A stretch of DNA of 64,000 nucleotides, from assembly GCF_023243075.1 (NCBI RefSeq), contig NZ_JALKFZ020000142.1, forward strand, positions 94,366 to 158,365, written 5' to 3'. Origin of the DNA: Frankia sp. AiPa1 (GTDB lineage: Bacteria > Actinomycetota > Actinomycetes > Frankiales > Frankiaceae). Positions 17,277 to 26,946 of this stretch are shown piece after piece (position 1 is the stretch's first letter; each line of letters begins with the position of its first letter). Below the pieces are notes generated by a model that had not been told where the DNA came from, did no database searches, and worked only from the letters and a program-made list of their open reading frames with translations. The position numbers were made by a program, and so were the translations under genes.

Positions 17277-17821
17277 TCATGTCGCGACGTCCCGCCCCAC
17301 CGTCAGCAGCACCGATTCGAGCGCCCCGCTGCCGGGCACCGCGAACAGCGCCGCGCTCGACCCGCGCAGGATCGTGCCGAGCCCCACACCGATCGCTGCC
17401 GCGGCGCACACGGTCAGCGCCACCACGCCGTAGGTCGCGCCAAGCTGGCCCGGTCGGTCAAGATGCAGGCCGGATGCCCCGTATCGCAACACCGCGCCCT
17501 CGTCGAGCTACACAGCGCCGTGGCCAGCGCCTTCAAATGATCGCGGGTGCTCCGCCGCGGGTGTGACGCGGAGCCGAGCGCCGCACCGACCAGCCGGGCC
17601 GGTTCGGCGAGTTCGCGGTACGGCCGGTCGAAGACCTCTGCCCGCCCGAAACTCGGAGTCACCAGACCCAGCAGGGCACGCAGCGTCGTCGTCTTGCCAG
17701 ACCCGTTCGGGCCCAGAAAACCGGTGACGGTCCCTTCGCGGACGGTGAATGTGACGTCGCGAACCGCGTGCTGGGACCCGTATCGCTTGGCCAGGCGTTC
17801 GATACGGACAACGGAGGTGAC
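17277..17821 (-). pseudogene. Collapsed ABC exporter: ATPase N-terminus joined to permease C-terminus
   Basis: Reading leftward from 17821 there is an ABC ATPase start: [20 protein letters not shown], then Walker [21 protein letters not shown], up to [10 protein letters not shown] near 17525. Homology then stops: the Q-loop onward, signature and Walker B are gone. In a different frame, 17277-17480 encodes the tail of an ABC-2 permease ([19 protein letters not shown], then TILRGSSAALFAV). The simplest reading is one deletion of roughly 1.5 kb that removed most of both genes. The codon at the expected start, 5 nt after GGGAGG, is GTC rather than GTG. A MarR gene lies directly upstream and ends 38 bp before it. 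Confidence 0.8.
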
Positions 17822-17858
17822 GGGAGCCTCCCGGCGGATGGTCCGATCGGGGCAGGTT

Positions 17859-18329
17859 CTACGGTAGCCCGTCCTTTTTCGATCCCGGCGGTCGGGCTGT
17901 GGGACTGCTGCCCACGAGGGATGTGAGCAGTTCCGCGAGCTGGGAACGTTGGGCCTGGTCGAGGTGCCGGGTGAATCCGGTCACAGCCTCACTCCGGCGG
18001 CGGCGGCCCTCGTCGAGGACGATGTGGCCCGCTGGCGTGAGGGTGACGAGTACGGCGCGCCGGTCGGCGGGGTGGGGGCGCCGCTCGATCAGCCCGGCCG
18101 ACTCCAGGCCGTCCACCGTCTCGGTCATCGTGCGTGGAGCGACCCGGACCGTGTCGGCGAGATCGCGTAGCCGGCACGGTCCGGCATCCTCGAGCAGGCT
18201 GAGGATCTTGAATCGGCGCAGCGTCAGGCCGACCCCGGCGCGTAGCGCCTCGTCGACGGCGCGCCGGACGCGGTGCCCGGCGGCGAGGACGAGATCGACG
18301 ACCTCGTCGCCGGTTTCCGGTGGCGGCAT
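17859..18329 (-). CDS. MarR-family transcriptional regulator
   Basis: About 156 residues. The winged helix reads [20 protein letters not shown], then [20 protein letters not shown] with the recognition helix, then the wing [19 protein letters not shown], the classic MarR DxR turn. Such repressors usually control a neighbouring exporter or detoxifying enzyme and respond to small aromatic ligands. The gene is divergent from a nitroreductase, and a perfect palindrome lies in the 184-bp shared region, so autoregulation and control of that enzyme are likely. The former downstream partner was probably the ABC exporter now reduced to a pseudogene. The start at 18329 gives a normal length. Confidence 0.88.
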   Translation of the reverse strand: MPPPETGDEVVDLVLAAGHRVRRAVDEALRAGVGLTLRRFKILSLLEDAGPCRLRDLADTVRVAPRTMTETVDGLESAGLIERRPHPADRRAVLVTLTPAGHIVLDEGRRRRSEAVTGFTRHLDQAQRSQLAELLTSLVGSSPTARPPGSKKDGLP

Positions 18330-18386
18330 CTGACCGGCTCCCTCGTCTATGGTGGCGTGAAGGAAACCTTAGGGTAGCTTGCCTCA

Positions 18387-18405
18387 TAGTGAGGTAACCT
18401 CACTA
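18387..18405. promoter_or_regulatory. Palindromic operator for the MarR regulator
   Basis: TAGTGAGGTAACCTCACTA is a perfect 9-bp inverted repeat with a 1-nt centre. It sits between the divergent MarR and nitroreductase genes, 58 bp from the MarR start and 109 bp from the nitroreductase start. Size and placement are typical for MarR dimers. Confidence 0.7.
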
Positions 18406-18433
18406 AAAGCTCACCTCGCCGTGCAGGGCAATG

Positions 18434-18472
18434 TGTCCACCAGGGGATAGGCATGTCCACCAGGGCATAGGC
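18434..18472. repeat. Two 19-bp direct repeats before the nitroreductase
   Basis: TGTCCACCAGGGGATAGGC (18434-18452) recurs at 18454-18472 with one mismatch, a 20-bp period. They lie between the palindrome and the nitroreductase start. Confidence 0.75.
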
Positions 18473-18513
18473 GGCCACATTACGGCGGCGAAGACCCTGC
18501 CGAAGGAGTTCAC

Positions 18514-19113
18514 ATGGACGCTCTCGACTGCCTGCTGACCCGTCGGACGGCAACCCGGCTCGTCGAACCCGGGCCGACCACCGATCAGCTCACCGCCATC
18601 CTGCGCGCCGCCACCACCGCGCCCGACCACAAGATGCTGCGGCCCTGGCGTTTCGTCGTCGTGCGGGGAGAGGCACGCACGGCGCTCGCCGCGGCCATCG
18701 CCAGCGCCGCCGAGTCCGTCGGTAACCTGCCGGAGCCGGTCGTGCGCAAGGCCGCCAGCAAGGCCACCCGCTCGCCCGCCCTGATCGCCGTGATCGCCGC
18801 CCGGGTCGAGTCCCGGGTGCCGGTCGCCGAGCAGGACGCCTCCGCCGCCGCGGCCGCGCAGAACATCTGCCTCGCCGCGCATGCGCTCGGGGTCGCCTCG
18901 GCGTGGAAGTCCGTCCCCCTACTGGATAGCGCCCAGGTCCGCGCCGCCTTCGGCCTGCACGACGGCGAGGAGCTCGTCGGCTGGGTAGAGCTCGGCACCC
19001 AGGCCCCGACTCCGCCGCTCTCCGAACGGGCCGAGGTTGCCCTCGCCGACGTCGCCCTCGAGATGGCGGCTGACGGCGCCCTCAAGGCCATCACCGACTC
19101 CGCCGGAGCCTGA
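18514..19113 (+). CDS. Nitroreductase-family flavoprotein
   Basis: About 199 residues. The N-terminus has the FMN-binding Arg motif of the family (CLLTRRTATRLVEPGPT), with APDHKMLRPWRFVVV as the second flavin contact. The middle has AAAAAQNICLAAHALGVASA with WKS, and the C-terminus EELVGWVELGTQ matches the last conserved block. These enzymes reduce nitro or quinone compounds with NAD(P)H. The text resembles the YdjA/RutE branch. ATG 18514 follows GAAGGAG at good spacing. The divergent MarR gene and shared operator suggest induction by an aromatic electrophile. Confidence 0.85.
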   Translation: MDALDCLLTRRTATRLVEPGPTTDQLTAILRAATTAPDHKMLRPWRFVVVRGEARTALAAAIASAAESVGNLPEPVVRKAASKATRSPALIAVIAARVESRVPVAEQDASAAAAAQNICLAAHALGVASAWKSVPLLDSAQVRAAFGLHDGEELVGWVELGTQAPTPPLSERAEVALADVALEMAADGALKAITDSAGA

Positions 19114-19592
19114 CGCTCCAGATACGCGGATACGCCGACCTGCTAGGTACCCAACCCCTCCCCACCCCCGCGCTCGGTGTTTCGTTCAGCGCGCCGGACT
19201 CTGCCGGCCTGTCCTCGCCTTCCGCCCTCTCGTCCTTGTGACCTGTCTCCTCCGCCCCGCCAGCCCCGCCAGCCCCGCCAGCCCGTCGGCCGTCCATCCG
19301 GGCCAAGAAGCGACCCGCGCAGCCCAAAGTCACCCTCCGCGATCGCATCTTCAGGGTCAAGATCCAAGCAGGTCCTTATGGGGGCGTTCGTGTCTGATTT
19401 GCCCCCCACGGCGACCTGCTTAGGCGGATGTTGCTCGGCGACCCGCTGCGCGGCGTGACGAGGGCGATGGCCCGGTTCGGTCGGAGCCGCCTGGGGCGCG
19501 CGGAAAGCTCCCTAAGCTGGATCGCAGGTCCGGGTCTTGACGACCCGATCCGGGGTAGGACTCCGCTCCCGACCTGCGACGGGAGGTTCGCC
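19114..19592. other. 480-bp gap with a 9-bp microrepeat
   Basis: No gene is supported. Around 19251-19285 the unit GCCAGCCCC repeats about three times. The last 165 bp are open in the frame of the following lipoprotein but lie before its ribosome-binding site. Confidence 0.45.
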
Positions 19593-20426
19593 GTGCGCGG
19601 TGCGCAGGGACGTCCCCGCCTTGCCGTCACGGCCGTGACGACCGGGCTGCTGCTCGTTGCGCTGGTCGGATGTTCGGACCCGGGTTCCTCGGCTGACCAG
19701 GCGACTGCCGGGTCCCGCGCAGCTGTCGGCGCGAGTGGGCCGCCACCGGCACAAGGCGGCGCTTCTCCCGGGACCCCCGGGCTCGCGACGGCGGGCAGCG
19801 ACGGCCCGCAGAGCGCGGAGTCCGACCGTGCCGGCTCCGACGGCGCGGGCCTGGGGGAGGGCCCCGGTACCGTGCCGGACGGCGCCGGGTCGCGGTCCGG
19901 GCCGCCCGGAAGTTCCGCCGCGGCCACCGGCGTACCCGGCTCGGTGGCGGCGGCGCCGGCCACACCGCTGGCCACCACCGCTCCCGGTGCGGCCGCGGGC
20001 GGCGGCTCGTCGTCCTCACGAGGTTCGTCCGCCTCGGGCGGTGCGGGCTCAGGCGGTGCGGGCTCAGGCGGTGCGGGCTCAGGCAGTGCGGGCTCGGGAG
20101 GTGCGGGTTCTGTCGGCGCGGGTGCGTCGACCGTGCCGACGCCGGTGCCCTCGGCTGTGTTCCTCGGGGAGGCCTGCGACCCAGCGCACACCACCGACCC
20201 CGCGACGGCGGTCAACGGTCTGGTGCTCTACTGCTCACCGGACGACTCGTCCAGCGTCGGTGGACGATGGTCGACCGCCCCGCCGAGCTCGGCCGCGACC
20301 CGCCCGGCGCAGGGTGGCGACTGCGACCCGCGGGACGTTGGTCGGATCGTGCGCGGCGCGTCCGGCCGTCCGCTGATCTGTCTGCGGGATCCGACTGGCT
20401 CGCTGAGCTGGTCGGACGTGTCCTGA
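19593..20426 (+). CDS. Putative lipoprotein with Gly/Ser repeat linker
   Basis: About 277 residues from GTG 19593, which follows GGGAGG at 6-nt spacing. The start gives a clean signal peptide (RPRLAVTAVTTGLLLVALVG with lipobox LVGC). About 130 residues of Ser/Gly/Pro/Ala linker follow, including a run of roughly six GGAGS pentapeptides encoded by 15-bp repeats at about 20038-20115. The final ~85 residues hold four to five Cys (EACDPAHT, LYCSPDDSS, GDCDPRDVG, PLICLRD), suggesting a small disulphide-stabilised domain outside the cell. No family is recognised. It converges on the patatin gene. Confidence 0.65.
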   Translation: MRGAQGRPRLAVTAVTTGLLLVALVGCSDPGSSADQATAGSRAAVGASGPPPAQGGASPGTPGLATAGSDGPQSAESDRAGSDGAGLGEGPGTVPDGAGSRSGPPGSSAAATGVPGSVAAAPATPLATTAPGAAAGGGSSSSRGSSASGGAGSGGAGSGGAGSGSAGSGGAGSVGAGASTVPTPVPSAVFLGEACDPAHTTDPATAVNGLVLYCSPDDSSSVGGRWSTAPPSSAATRPAQGGDCDPRDVGRIVRGASGRPLICLRDPTGSLSWSDVS

Positions 20427-20564
20427 CTCACCCGGCTCGCGGCGCGGTGCCGCCGCGGCCCGGCGTCGCGGGGGTTCGCCCGGCGGGCTGCCCGCGTCTG
20501 ACGAGGATCTCCTGCTCCGTCCGGCCGGTGACATGCCGGGGTCATCCGGGCCCGGTTGTTGATC

Positions 20565-23500
20565 TTAGGTTCGGTGGGGATCGCGGGCCTGCTGCGCCTC
20601 GGCGTTGCGAGCCGGGTGCCGCTGGCGGTCGCGTCGCCGGACGCGACGGGCGAGGAGCACGTCGGCGAGTGACCAACCGCCGGGTGCCACAAGTGCGAGG
20701 AACACCAGCGCCCAGGCGTACGGATGATCGGCGAGATAAGGGACGGCGTCCTCGCGCAGCCAGTCGAACAACCGGTCGTGCAGAACGGGGATCACTCCTG
20801 CCGCGGCCAGCAGCACCAGCGTCCCGGCCCCGGCCACGGCGAGCCCGCCCGGCAACCGCCGCCAGTCGGGCACGCCGACGACCACCAGGCCGAGCAACCC
20901 CGCCACGATGCCCAGCGCCCCGACCGACCCCGAGCCCACCAGCGCGCCGACCGCACCGAGTACGAGCAGCGGCAGCCCAAGGACGATCACTACCAGTCGA
21001 CGGCGCTGCGCGAGGTCGCGGACCAGTTCGGAGCCGATGCGGGCGGCTGTCCGGATCAGAAACGCCACCGGGCGCACCGGACGGGGCAGGAACGGCGCCG
21101 AGGCGAGCCAGGAGGCCAGCACCGCGCCGATCCGTGCGAGTTCGGTGACCAGAATCGGACTCTGCGTCGAGTCGGTGATGCGCTCGTCGGGCACTGTGCA
21201 CGCCCGCAGCACGTCACTCACCGCCGTGGCCGGGAGTACTACGGGCCGACTTTCGGGGGCCGGCCCGCTCGCGGCACCCGGCAGGTTCGAGGCGTTGGGT
21301 TCGTCGTCGATGTCCGCCAGGGCGGCGTCGACGGCGGCCAGGAAGCCGGCGGTCGGCCGGGGGGTGATCCCGTCGGCGATGTCCTCCCGGACCGCCCGGG
21401 CCAGGCCGACGAGTTCCTGGGCGGCGATGTCGCGTTGGAAGCCGCCGGCCACCCACAGCGCCGTGGCGGGTAGTCCAAGGGGAACGGGGGCGGTCAGATC
21501 CGCGAGCACGGCCAGTTCGTCCTGAACCTGCGCGGGCGTCGGCGTTCCCGCCACCTCGGCCAGCGCGTCGACCAGGCCAGCGAGCCAGCTGGCTGCGTCA
21601 ACGGCCGGATGACCCGCCCCGGACCGCTCCCGAGCGGCCCCATCCGACCGGGCACCAGCCAGGCAGGCACCGCCCGTCGAGGGCGGGCCGTCGGGTGCAC
21701 TGGGGGGTGGAGTGCCCAGCGCGAGGTCGCGGAGCAGGATCAGACGGCGGGGGTCGAGCAGGATCCGGACCAGCCAGCCGGCGCCGTCGAGGCGTCCCCA
21801 CATCCAGTCGTTCGCGCGCCAGGACGACTTGGCGAACGCGGCGAAGTTACCCAGCCGCAGGCCGGTGAGCTTGTCCTGCGCCCAGCGGCGGGCCGGGTCG
21901 AGCTCCGTGGGCAGGTCGGCGGAGAGCTGGACGAGCTCGACGGGCTGGTCGAGCACGGTCCCCGTGCTTTCCTGCTCGACCAGGTGCAGGTCGAGCAGGG
22001 CGATCATGGCATGCGGCCGGGTGGGCGGCAGGTAGGCGACGAAATCGGCGAGGGTGCGGGCCGCGAGCGCTCGACGCTGGCCGACGGTCAGGCCCGCGAC
22101 GCGGACCCTGATGCCAGTGGGGGGCTGGTCGGTCGGGGTCCACCGGGGAACGAGGTCGGTGAACTCGGTCCGGACCGCCAGGATGACCTCTCCGAGTGCC
22201 GACCAGGCCCCGGCCAGGCGACCCGACCCCACGGCCGCCGCCGCGGCCGGGTCGCCGCACAGCCACCGACGGGTCGCCTCGGCGGCGACCTCGGAGGCGG
22301 TTGCCCCGGGCTTCGCGCCCAGGGTCGCGGTGACCGTCGTGAACACCCCCGGACGAGGCGATGAACTGTACAGCGTCGCCGACCCGCCGGCGTCCGGCGT
22401 GGCGGTGCGGGTGGCAGCGTGAATGGTGGCGGCGAGTCGGGCGAGCCTGGCCCGTTCGGGCCGGGCGGGGCATAGCACGTATCCCTCATTGATCATCGAG
22501 AGCAGGATGCCCTTGATCCCGTCCAGTGTGGACTGGCCGAGTCTCCACAGCTCATCGACGTCGTCCGGGCCGGGCAGGCGCTCGGGCAGGCTCGTGAAGG
22601 CCGCGTCGAGGGCCGCGTTCGTCAGGCTGGTCCGGGCGGTGGTGTCGGTGCGCACCACGTCCGCGTCGGGTGGGCGGGGTAGGTCGGCGCGGTCGGCGAG
22701 CACGCGCAGCAGCGCCTCGACGACGGGCGTGGCAACCCGCTCGGCCACGCCCCGCCGGTAGGAGTCGTAGAGGTCGTCGTCGGCCAGCCGGACGGCACCG
22801 GCCGGGCTCAGCCGCAGCAGGCGCCGGCGGGTGGCCCGGGTGCCGCGCACCGCGTCGTTGTGAGCGCGCAGTGCGGCGAGGTCCGTGCCGATCGACTGGT
22901 TGAGCGCCGCGTTCAGGGCTCCGAGCAGGGTGGTACTCACCGGTGGCGTGCGATCAGCCCGGTCCCAGGACGGGATCGTGCGGGTCCCATCCGGTGCCAC
23001 GTCGGTCGGACGCGGGGAGGGCACGATGTAGGTCAGCACTCGGCGGACCTGGCGGTGCGCGGGACGGTCGAAGATGGCCGCCAGGGCCGGCCCGATCGGG
23101 CGATTGACGAGGATCCCGCCATCGGACGCGTGGAATCCGCGGGCGCTGTTGACGTAGCGGGCCATGTCCGGATGGCTGTCGTCCACGTCGCGCCCGACGG
23201 GAACGAAGGCAGGCTCGAACGCGCCGGGAAAGGCGGAGCTGGCGCGGGCGGCGAGCGCCAGCCGGGGGATCGCCGCGGGGCCGGTCAGGTCCGGCGTCCC
23301 GAAGACGAACAGCCCGCGGTAGTCGACGTCGTACATCGAGCCGCCCAGGGAGTCGGTGTGTTCCGCCAGCTCGCCACGCATGATCGTCGTGGTGATGAAC
23401 ACCGCGGTCGCCTTGGTCACCTCCGTCGGCTCTGGTCGATGGCCAGGGTGCGACGGCGGACCGGTCGCGGCGACGGCGCGCAGGCCGGTGTGCAGGGCGG

Positions 23501-24176
23501 GCAGGACGACCGCGTCGCCGCGCAACAGGGATGGGAACGCGCTATCCACGGGGGTGCGCATGAGTCGGTCCAGCGAGCCGAGCGAGAGCCACAGGTCCCG
23601 CAGCGGCCCGAGGCTGGCGCGACGCGCGTGGGCGAAGCCCAGCATGGCCGCGTTGATACCGCCGGCCGACGCCCCGGACAGCACGTCGATGTCCAGGGTC
23701 ACATCGAGGATCGCCGTCAGGCGGGCATACCGGGCGGCGAGCGCCGCATCCGCGGGATTGAGAACCGCGTCGGCGGGATGCACGGGGCCAGTGTTCTTGC
23801 GGCCAGTGTCCTTGTCGTCAGGGTCCTTGTCGTCAGGGTCCGCGGGGTCAGGGTCCGTGGGATCGAGTCCCGCTGGATCAAGGTCCGTGGGATCGGGGCC
23901 GGACGCGTCCGGGCCTGAGGCGTCAGGGCGGGCCGCGCCGGTGGCCAGGTTGATCTCGGTGGCGACGCCGCCCATCCACACGGCAAGGCTCGCGCCGCCA
24001 GTCATCACGACGGCAAGACGTATGTCCTGGGACGTCTCGCTACGCACCTGCTCGTCCGTCCCGGCGGTCCAGGCCGGCCCGCCTGCCGCACCCCGCGCCG
24101 CGGACTCGGCGCCCGGCGCGGCGCTATGGGCGCCCTGCGTCGCGGAATGGGCACGATCTGCGGCAAGGCCACCCAT
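20565..24176 (-). CDS. Patatin-like phospholipase with C-terminal membrane segment (DUF3376-type)
   Basis: About 1200 residues. The patatin domain starts near residue 60: LAVVMTGGASLAVWMGGVAT (oxyanion-hole glycines), then DVLSGASAGGINAAMLGFA with the nucleophile Ser near 172, and DGGILVNRPIG with the catalytic Asp. The middle ~600 residues are helical and match the DUF3376-type extension seen in actinobacterial patatins. Near the C-terminus there are three or four membrane helices (LVVIVLGLPLLVLGAVGALV, LGIVAGLLGLVVVG, LAVAGAGTLVLLAAA, WALVFLALVAPGGW), so it is probably membrane bound. It likely hydrolyses membrane lipids or acyl chains. The start is uncertain between ATG 24176 and 24233. 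Confidence 0.82.
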   Translation of the reverse strand: MGGLAADRAHSATQGAHSAAPGAESAARGAAGGPAWTAGTDEQVRSETSQDIRLAVVMTGGASLAVWMGGVATEINLATGAARPDASGPDASGPDPTDLDPAGLDPTDPDPADPDDKDPDDKDTGRKNTGPVHPADAVLNPADAALAARYARLTAILDVTLDIDVLSGASAGGINAAMLGFAHARRASLGPLRDLWLSLGSLDRLMRTPVDSAFPSLLRGDAVVLPALHTGLRAVAATGPPSHPGHRPEPTEVTKATAVFITTTIMRGELAEHTDSLGGSMYDVDYRGLFVFGTPDLTGPAAIPRLALAARASSAFPGAFEPAFVPVGRDVDDSHPDMARYVNSARGFHASDGGILVNRPIGPALAAIFDRPAHRQVRRVLTYIVPSPRPTDVAPDGTRTIPSWDRADRTPPVSTTLLGALNAALNQSIGTDLAALRAHNDAVRGTRATRRRLLRLSPAGAVRLADDDLYDSYRRGVAERVATPVVEALLRVLADRADLPRPPDADVVRTDTTARTSLTNAALDAAFTSLPERLPGPDDVDELWRLGQSTLDGIKGILLSMINEGYVLCPARPERARLARLAATIHAATRTATPDAGGSATLYSSSPRPGVFTTVTATLGAKPGATASEVAAEATRRWLCGDPAAAAAVGSGRLAGAWSALGEVILAVRTEFTDLVPRWTPTDQPPTGIRVRVAGLTVGQRRALAARTLADFVAYLPPTRPHAMIALLDLHLVEQESTGTVLDQPVELVQLSADLPTELDPARRWAQDKLTGLRLGNFAAFAKSSWRANDWMWGRLDGAGWLVRILLDPRRLILLRDLALGTPPPSAPDGPPSTGGACLAGARSDGAARERSGAGHPAVDAASWLAGLVDALAEVAGTPTPAQVQDELAVLADLTAPVPLGLPATALWVAGGFQRDIAAQELVGLARAVREDIADGITPRPTAGFLAAVDAALADIDDEPNASNLPGAASGPAPESRPVVLPATAVSDVLRACTVPDERITDSTQSPILVTELARIGAVLASWLASAPFLPRPVRPVAFLIRTAARIGSELVRDLAQRRRLVVIVLGLPLLVLGAVGALVGSGSVGALGIVAGLLGLVVVGVPDWRRLPGGLAVAGAGTLVLLAAAGVIPVLHDRLFDWLREDAVPYLADHPYAWALVFLALVAPGGWSLADVLLARRVRRRDRQRHPARNAEAQQARDPHRT

Positions 24177-24477
24177 AGCGGAAAGGGTAGTCGTGATGCG
24201 ACATGGCGCCCGTCGTTCCGCGGCTTTCCGCACGTCCCGGGCGGCTTCGACTGAACCTCGCCCTCGCCACGAGGCGACCGGACCTTCACGATTACCACGC
24301 TCCGTGGCCCTGACCCGTCGACGGAGTTGCCGGGCCAGCCGGGCTGGCGGGTCGGTGTGCTCGGTGTGCTCGGTGTGCTCGGCGGGATGATCTAGCGGAC
24401 GATCGCCCGCGGCCGAGTGCGGGCGCGATGGCCGGGATCTGGCCGTTCGGGTTGGCCGGTCCCACTTGTCAGCGGGT

Positions 24478-24515
24478 TACTCGTGGGTAGCATGGGAACG
24501 ACGTACTCACGAGTA
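24478..24515. promoter_or_regulatory. Two related palindromes upstream of fadE5
   Basis: TACTCGTGGGTA (24478-24489) and TACTCACGAGTA (24504-24515) are near-copies of the palindrome TACTC-GT-GAGTA and its complement. They are 26 bp apart start to start and end 55 bp before the fadE5 ATG. Paired sites of this size usually bind TetR-type repressors of lipid metabolism; the regulator is not in the window. Confidence 0.6.
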
Positions 24516-24570
24516 GCAAGCCGGGGCCTCGGCTTTGTGTGCCGCCCGGCGCTCCCGAAAGGAGCCGTCC

Positions 24571-26403
24571 ATGGGCCACTACCGGAGCAACCTGCGCGAC
24601 CTGGAGTTCAACCTCTTCGAACTGTTCGGGGTCGACCGCGTGCTCGGCACCGCGCCGTTCGAGGAGATGGACGCCGACACCGCCCGCCAGGCGCTCGCTG
24701 AACTCGACGGGCTCGCCCGGGGGCCGATCGCGGACTCGTTCGCCGATGCCGACCGCAACCCGCCGACGCTCGACCCCGAGACCGGCACGGTCACGCTGCC
24801 CGAGTCGTTCAAGCGCTCCTACCAGGCAGTGGTGGACGGCGAATGGTGGCGGCTGTTCGTGCCGAACGGGCTCGGCGGGCTCGGCGCCACGCCCACAGTC
24901 GCCTGGGCGGGCTCGGAACTGCTGCTCGGCGCGAACCCGGCCGTGTTCATGTACATGGCCGGCCCGACGTTCGCCGCCATCCTGCACGGGATGGGCACCG
25001 AGTGGCAGCGCACCATCGCGAACTTCGCGATCGAGCGGCACTGGGGCGCGACCATGGTTCTCACCGAGCCCGACGCCGGCTCGGACGTCGGCGCCGGCCG
25101 TGCCCGCGCCATCGAACAGCCGGACGGCACCTGGCACATCGAGGGCGTCAAGCGCTTCATCACCAGTGGCGACTGGGACTTCCCGGAGAACATCATCCAT
25201 CTGGTGCTGGCTCGGCCCGAGGGACACGGTCCCGGCACCAAGGGCCTGTCGATGTTCGTCGTGCCCAAGTACATGCCGGACCCGGCCACCGGCGATCCCG
25301 GCGAGCGTAACGGCGTCTACGTCACGAACCTCGAGAAGAAGATGGGGCTCAAGGTCTCGGCGACCACGGAGCTGCGCTTCGGGGAGCGCACGCCGGCGGT
25401 GGGCTGGCTCGTCGGCGATGTCCATGAGGGCATCGCGCAGATGTTCCAGATCATCGAGTACGCCCGGATGATGGTCGGCACCAAGGCGATCGCCACTCTG
25501 TCCACCGGCTACCTCAACGCGCTGGACTACGCCCGCACCCGCGTGCAGGGCTCTGACCTGACCCGCGCCACCGACAAGACCGCGCCGCGCGTCACGATCA
25601 TCCACCACCCGGACGTCCGCCGGATGCTCATGGCGCAGAAGGCGTACGCCGAAGGCATGCGGTCCCTGGTCCTCTACGCCGCGACGTTCCAGGACCAGAT
25701 CATGGCGGCCGAGGCCCGCGGCGAGGCCGACGAGCTCGCAGTGCGGATCAACGACCTGCTGCTGCCCATCATCAAGGGGGTTGGCTCCGAGCGGTCGTAC
25801 GAGCTGCTCGCGTCCTCGTTGCAGGTGCTCGGCGGCTCCGGCTACCTGCAGGACTATCCGATCGAGCAGTACCTGCGGGACGCCAAGATCGACACTTTGT
25901 ACGAGGGGACGACCTCGATCCAGGGGCAGGACTTCTTCTTTCGCAAGATCGTGCGTGACCGGGGCCAGGCGATGACGGCCGTGCTCGGCGAGCTTCGGAC
26001 CTTCGTCAAGGCGGAGGCCGGTAACGGCGAGCTGCAGCACGAGCGGGCGGCGCTCGGTTCCGCCCTCGACGAGGTGGAGGGCATCGTCAGCGCGATGGTC
26101 AACCAGCTCACCAGCGCCTCCGAGGACGTCCAGCAGGTCTACAAGGTCGGGCTGAACACCACTCGTCTGCTGCTCTCCGTCGGCGACGTGCTCATCGGCT
26201 GGCTGCTGTTGCGCGGCGCGGAGGTCGCGCTGCGGGCGCTCGCGGGCGGCGCTGCCGACGGCCGCGACGCCGAGTTCTACCGGGGCAAGGTCGCCGCCGC
26301 CCGCTGGTTCGCGGCGAACGTGCTGCCCGAGCTGAAGGTGCGCCGCGCGATCGCCGAGGCCACCGGGCTCGAGCTCATGGAACTGTCCGAGGACGCCTTC
26401 TAG
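24571..26403 (+). CDS. fadE5: FadE5-like acyl-CoA dehydrogenase
   Basis: About 610 residues. The sequence follows mycobacterial FadE5 closely from the first residues ([20 protein letters not shown]) to the end (ELMEL...EDAF), and the length matches (611). It oxidises long to medium acyl-CoA to trans-2-enoyl-CoA with FAD in beta-oxidation. Landmarks: [16 protein letters not shown] binds [14 protein letters not shown] continues that domain, and the catalytic Glu is in [13 protein letters not shown] at about residue 443. ATG 24571 follows AAAGGAG at normal spacing. It is alone on its strand behind the paired palindromes and is followed by a strong hairpin. Confidence 0.93.
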   Translation: MGHYRSNLRDLEFNLFELFGVDRVLGTAPFEEMDADTARQALAELDGLARGPIADSFADADRNPPTLDPETGTVTLPESFKRSYQAVVDGEWWRLFVPNGLGGLGATPTVAWAGSELLLGANPAVFMYMAGPTFAAILHGMGTEWQRTIANFAIERHWGATMVLTEPDAGSDVGAGRARAIEQPDGTWHIEGVKRFITSGDWDFPENIIHLVLARPEGHGPGTKGLSMFVVPKYMPDPATGDPGERNGVYVTNLEKKMGLKVSATTELRFGERTPAVGWLVGDVHEGIAQMFQIIEYARMMVGTKAIATLSTGYLNALDYARTRVQGSDLTRATDKTAPRVTIIHHPDVRRMLMAQKAYAEGMRSLVLYAATFQDQIMAAEARGEADELAVRINDLLLPIIKGVGSERSYELLASSLQVLGGSGYLQDYPIEQYLRDAKIDTLYEGTTSIQGQDFFFRKIVRDRGQAMTAVLGELRTFVKAEAGNGELQHERAALGSALDEVEGIVSAMVNQLTSASEDVQQVYKVGLNTTRLLLSVGDVLIGWLLLRGAEVALRALAGGAADGRDAEFYRGKVAAARWFAANVLPELKVRRAIAEATGLELMELSEDAF

Positions 26404-26465
26404 GCCCGGCTGCCTGAGCCCGTCCGCCTGAGCCCGGGTTCCAGGTTCGGGGTATCGCGGCACAT

Positions 26466-26499
26466 CCACGGACCACGGAGGAATTTCCGTGGTCCGTGG
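26466..26499 (+). terminator. Strong hairpin after fadE5
   Basis: CCACGGACCACGG (26466-26478) pairs perfectly with CCGTGGTCCGTGG (26487-26499) around an 8-nt loop, AGGAATTT. It lies 63 bp past the fadE5 stop and 55 bp before the next gene. The sequence after the stem is only weakly T-rich. Confidence 0.75.
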
Positions 26500-26553
26500 T
26501 CCTTGTTGCGGCCGGTGGTTGTATTGGTGTGATCCGCGGGTACAGGGGGCCGC

Positions 26554-26946
26554 ATGGGAATCCCGCTGAGCCTTGCGATCTTCACTCTTGGTGCCGTGCT
26601 CACCTTCGCCGTCCGTTCCGATCCGTCCGGCCTCGATCTGGACACCGTCGGGGTCATCCTGATGCTGGTGAGCCTGGTGGGGCTGGGCATCACCCTGTAC
26701 CAGAACCAGTGGCGTCGCAAGATCGTGGAGGAGTCGGTCGAGGCCGGCGTGCCGACTCCCGTGTCGATGGACGACACGGTCATCGTCGACCCGGTGACGC
26801 CGTATGAGGCGCCGCGGCGTCGGGAGCCCGGCCTCACGCCGGAGGAGGACAGTAAGATCAACTCGAGCCGGCACCCGGAGCTGGACCCGCAGGAGGTCGT
26901 GCACGTCGGTTCCACCGACCAGGGCCAGTCCTCGACGCGCTCGTAG
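26554..26946 (+). CDS. DUF6458-type small membrane protein
   Basis: About 130 residues. Two membrane helices come first (IPLSLAIFTLGAVLTFAV and TVGVILMLVSLVGLGITLY), then a YQNQWRRKIVEE basic exit and a charged, Pro-rich cytoplasmic or disordered tail. The first half matches the actinobacterial DUF6458 pattern (short MGI start, GAxLxFAV, VGVILMLVG). Function is unknown. ATG 26554 follows AGGGGG with good spacing. It may have its own promoter, since a hairpin separates it from fadE5. Confidence 0.8.
   Translation: MGIPLSLAIFTLGAVLTFAVRSDPSGLDLDTVGVILMLVSLVGLGITLYQNQWRRKIVEESVEAGVPTPVSMDDTVIVDPVTPYEAPRRREPGLTPEEDSKINSSRHPELDPQEVVHVGSTDQGQSSTRS

Noticed and set aside
18369..18387. Iron box upstream of the MarR gene (TTAGGGTAGCTTGCCTCAT)
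   Set aside because: Only 11 of 19 positions match the IdeR consensus, and the right half is poor.
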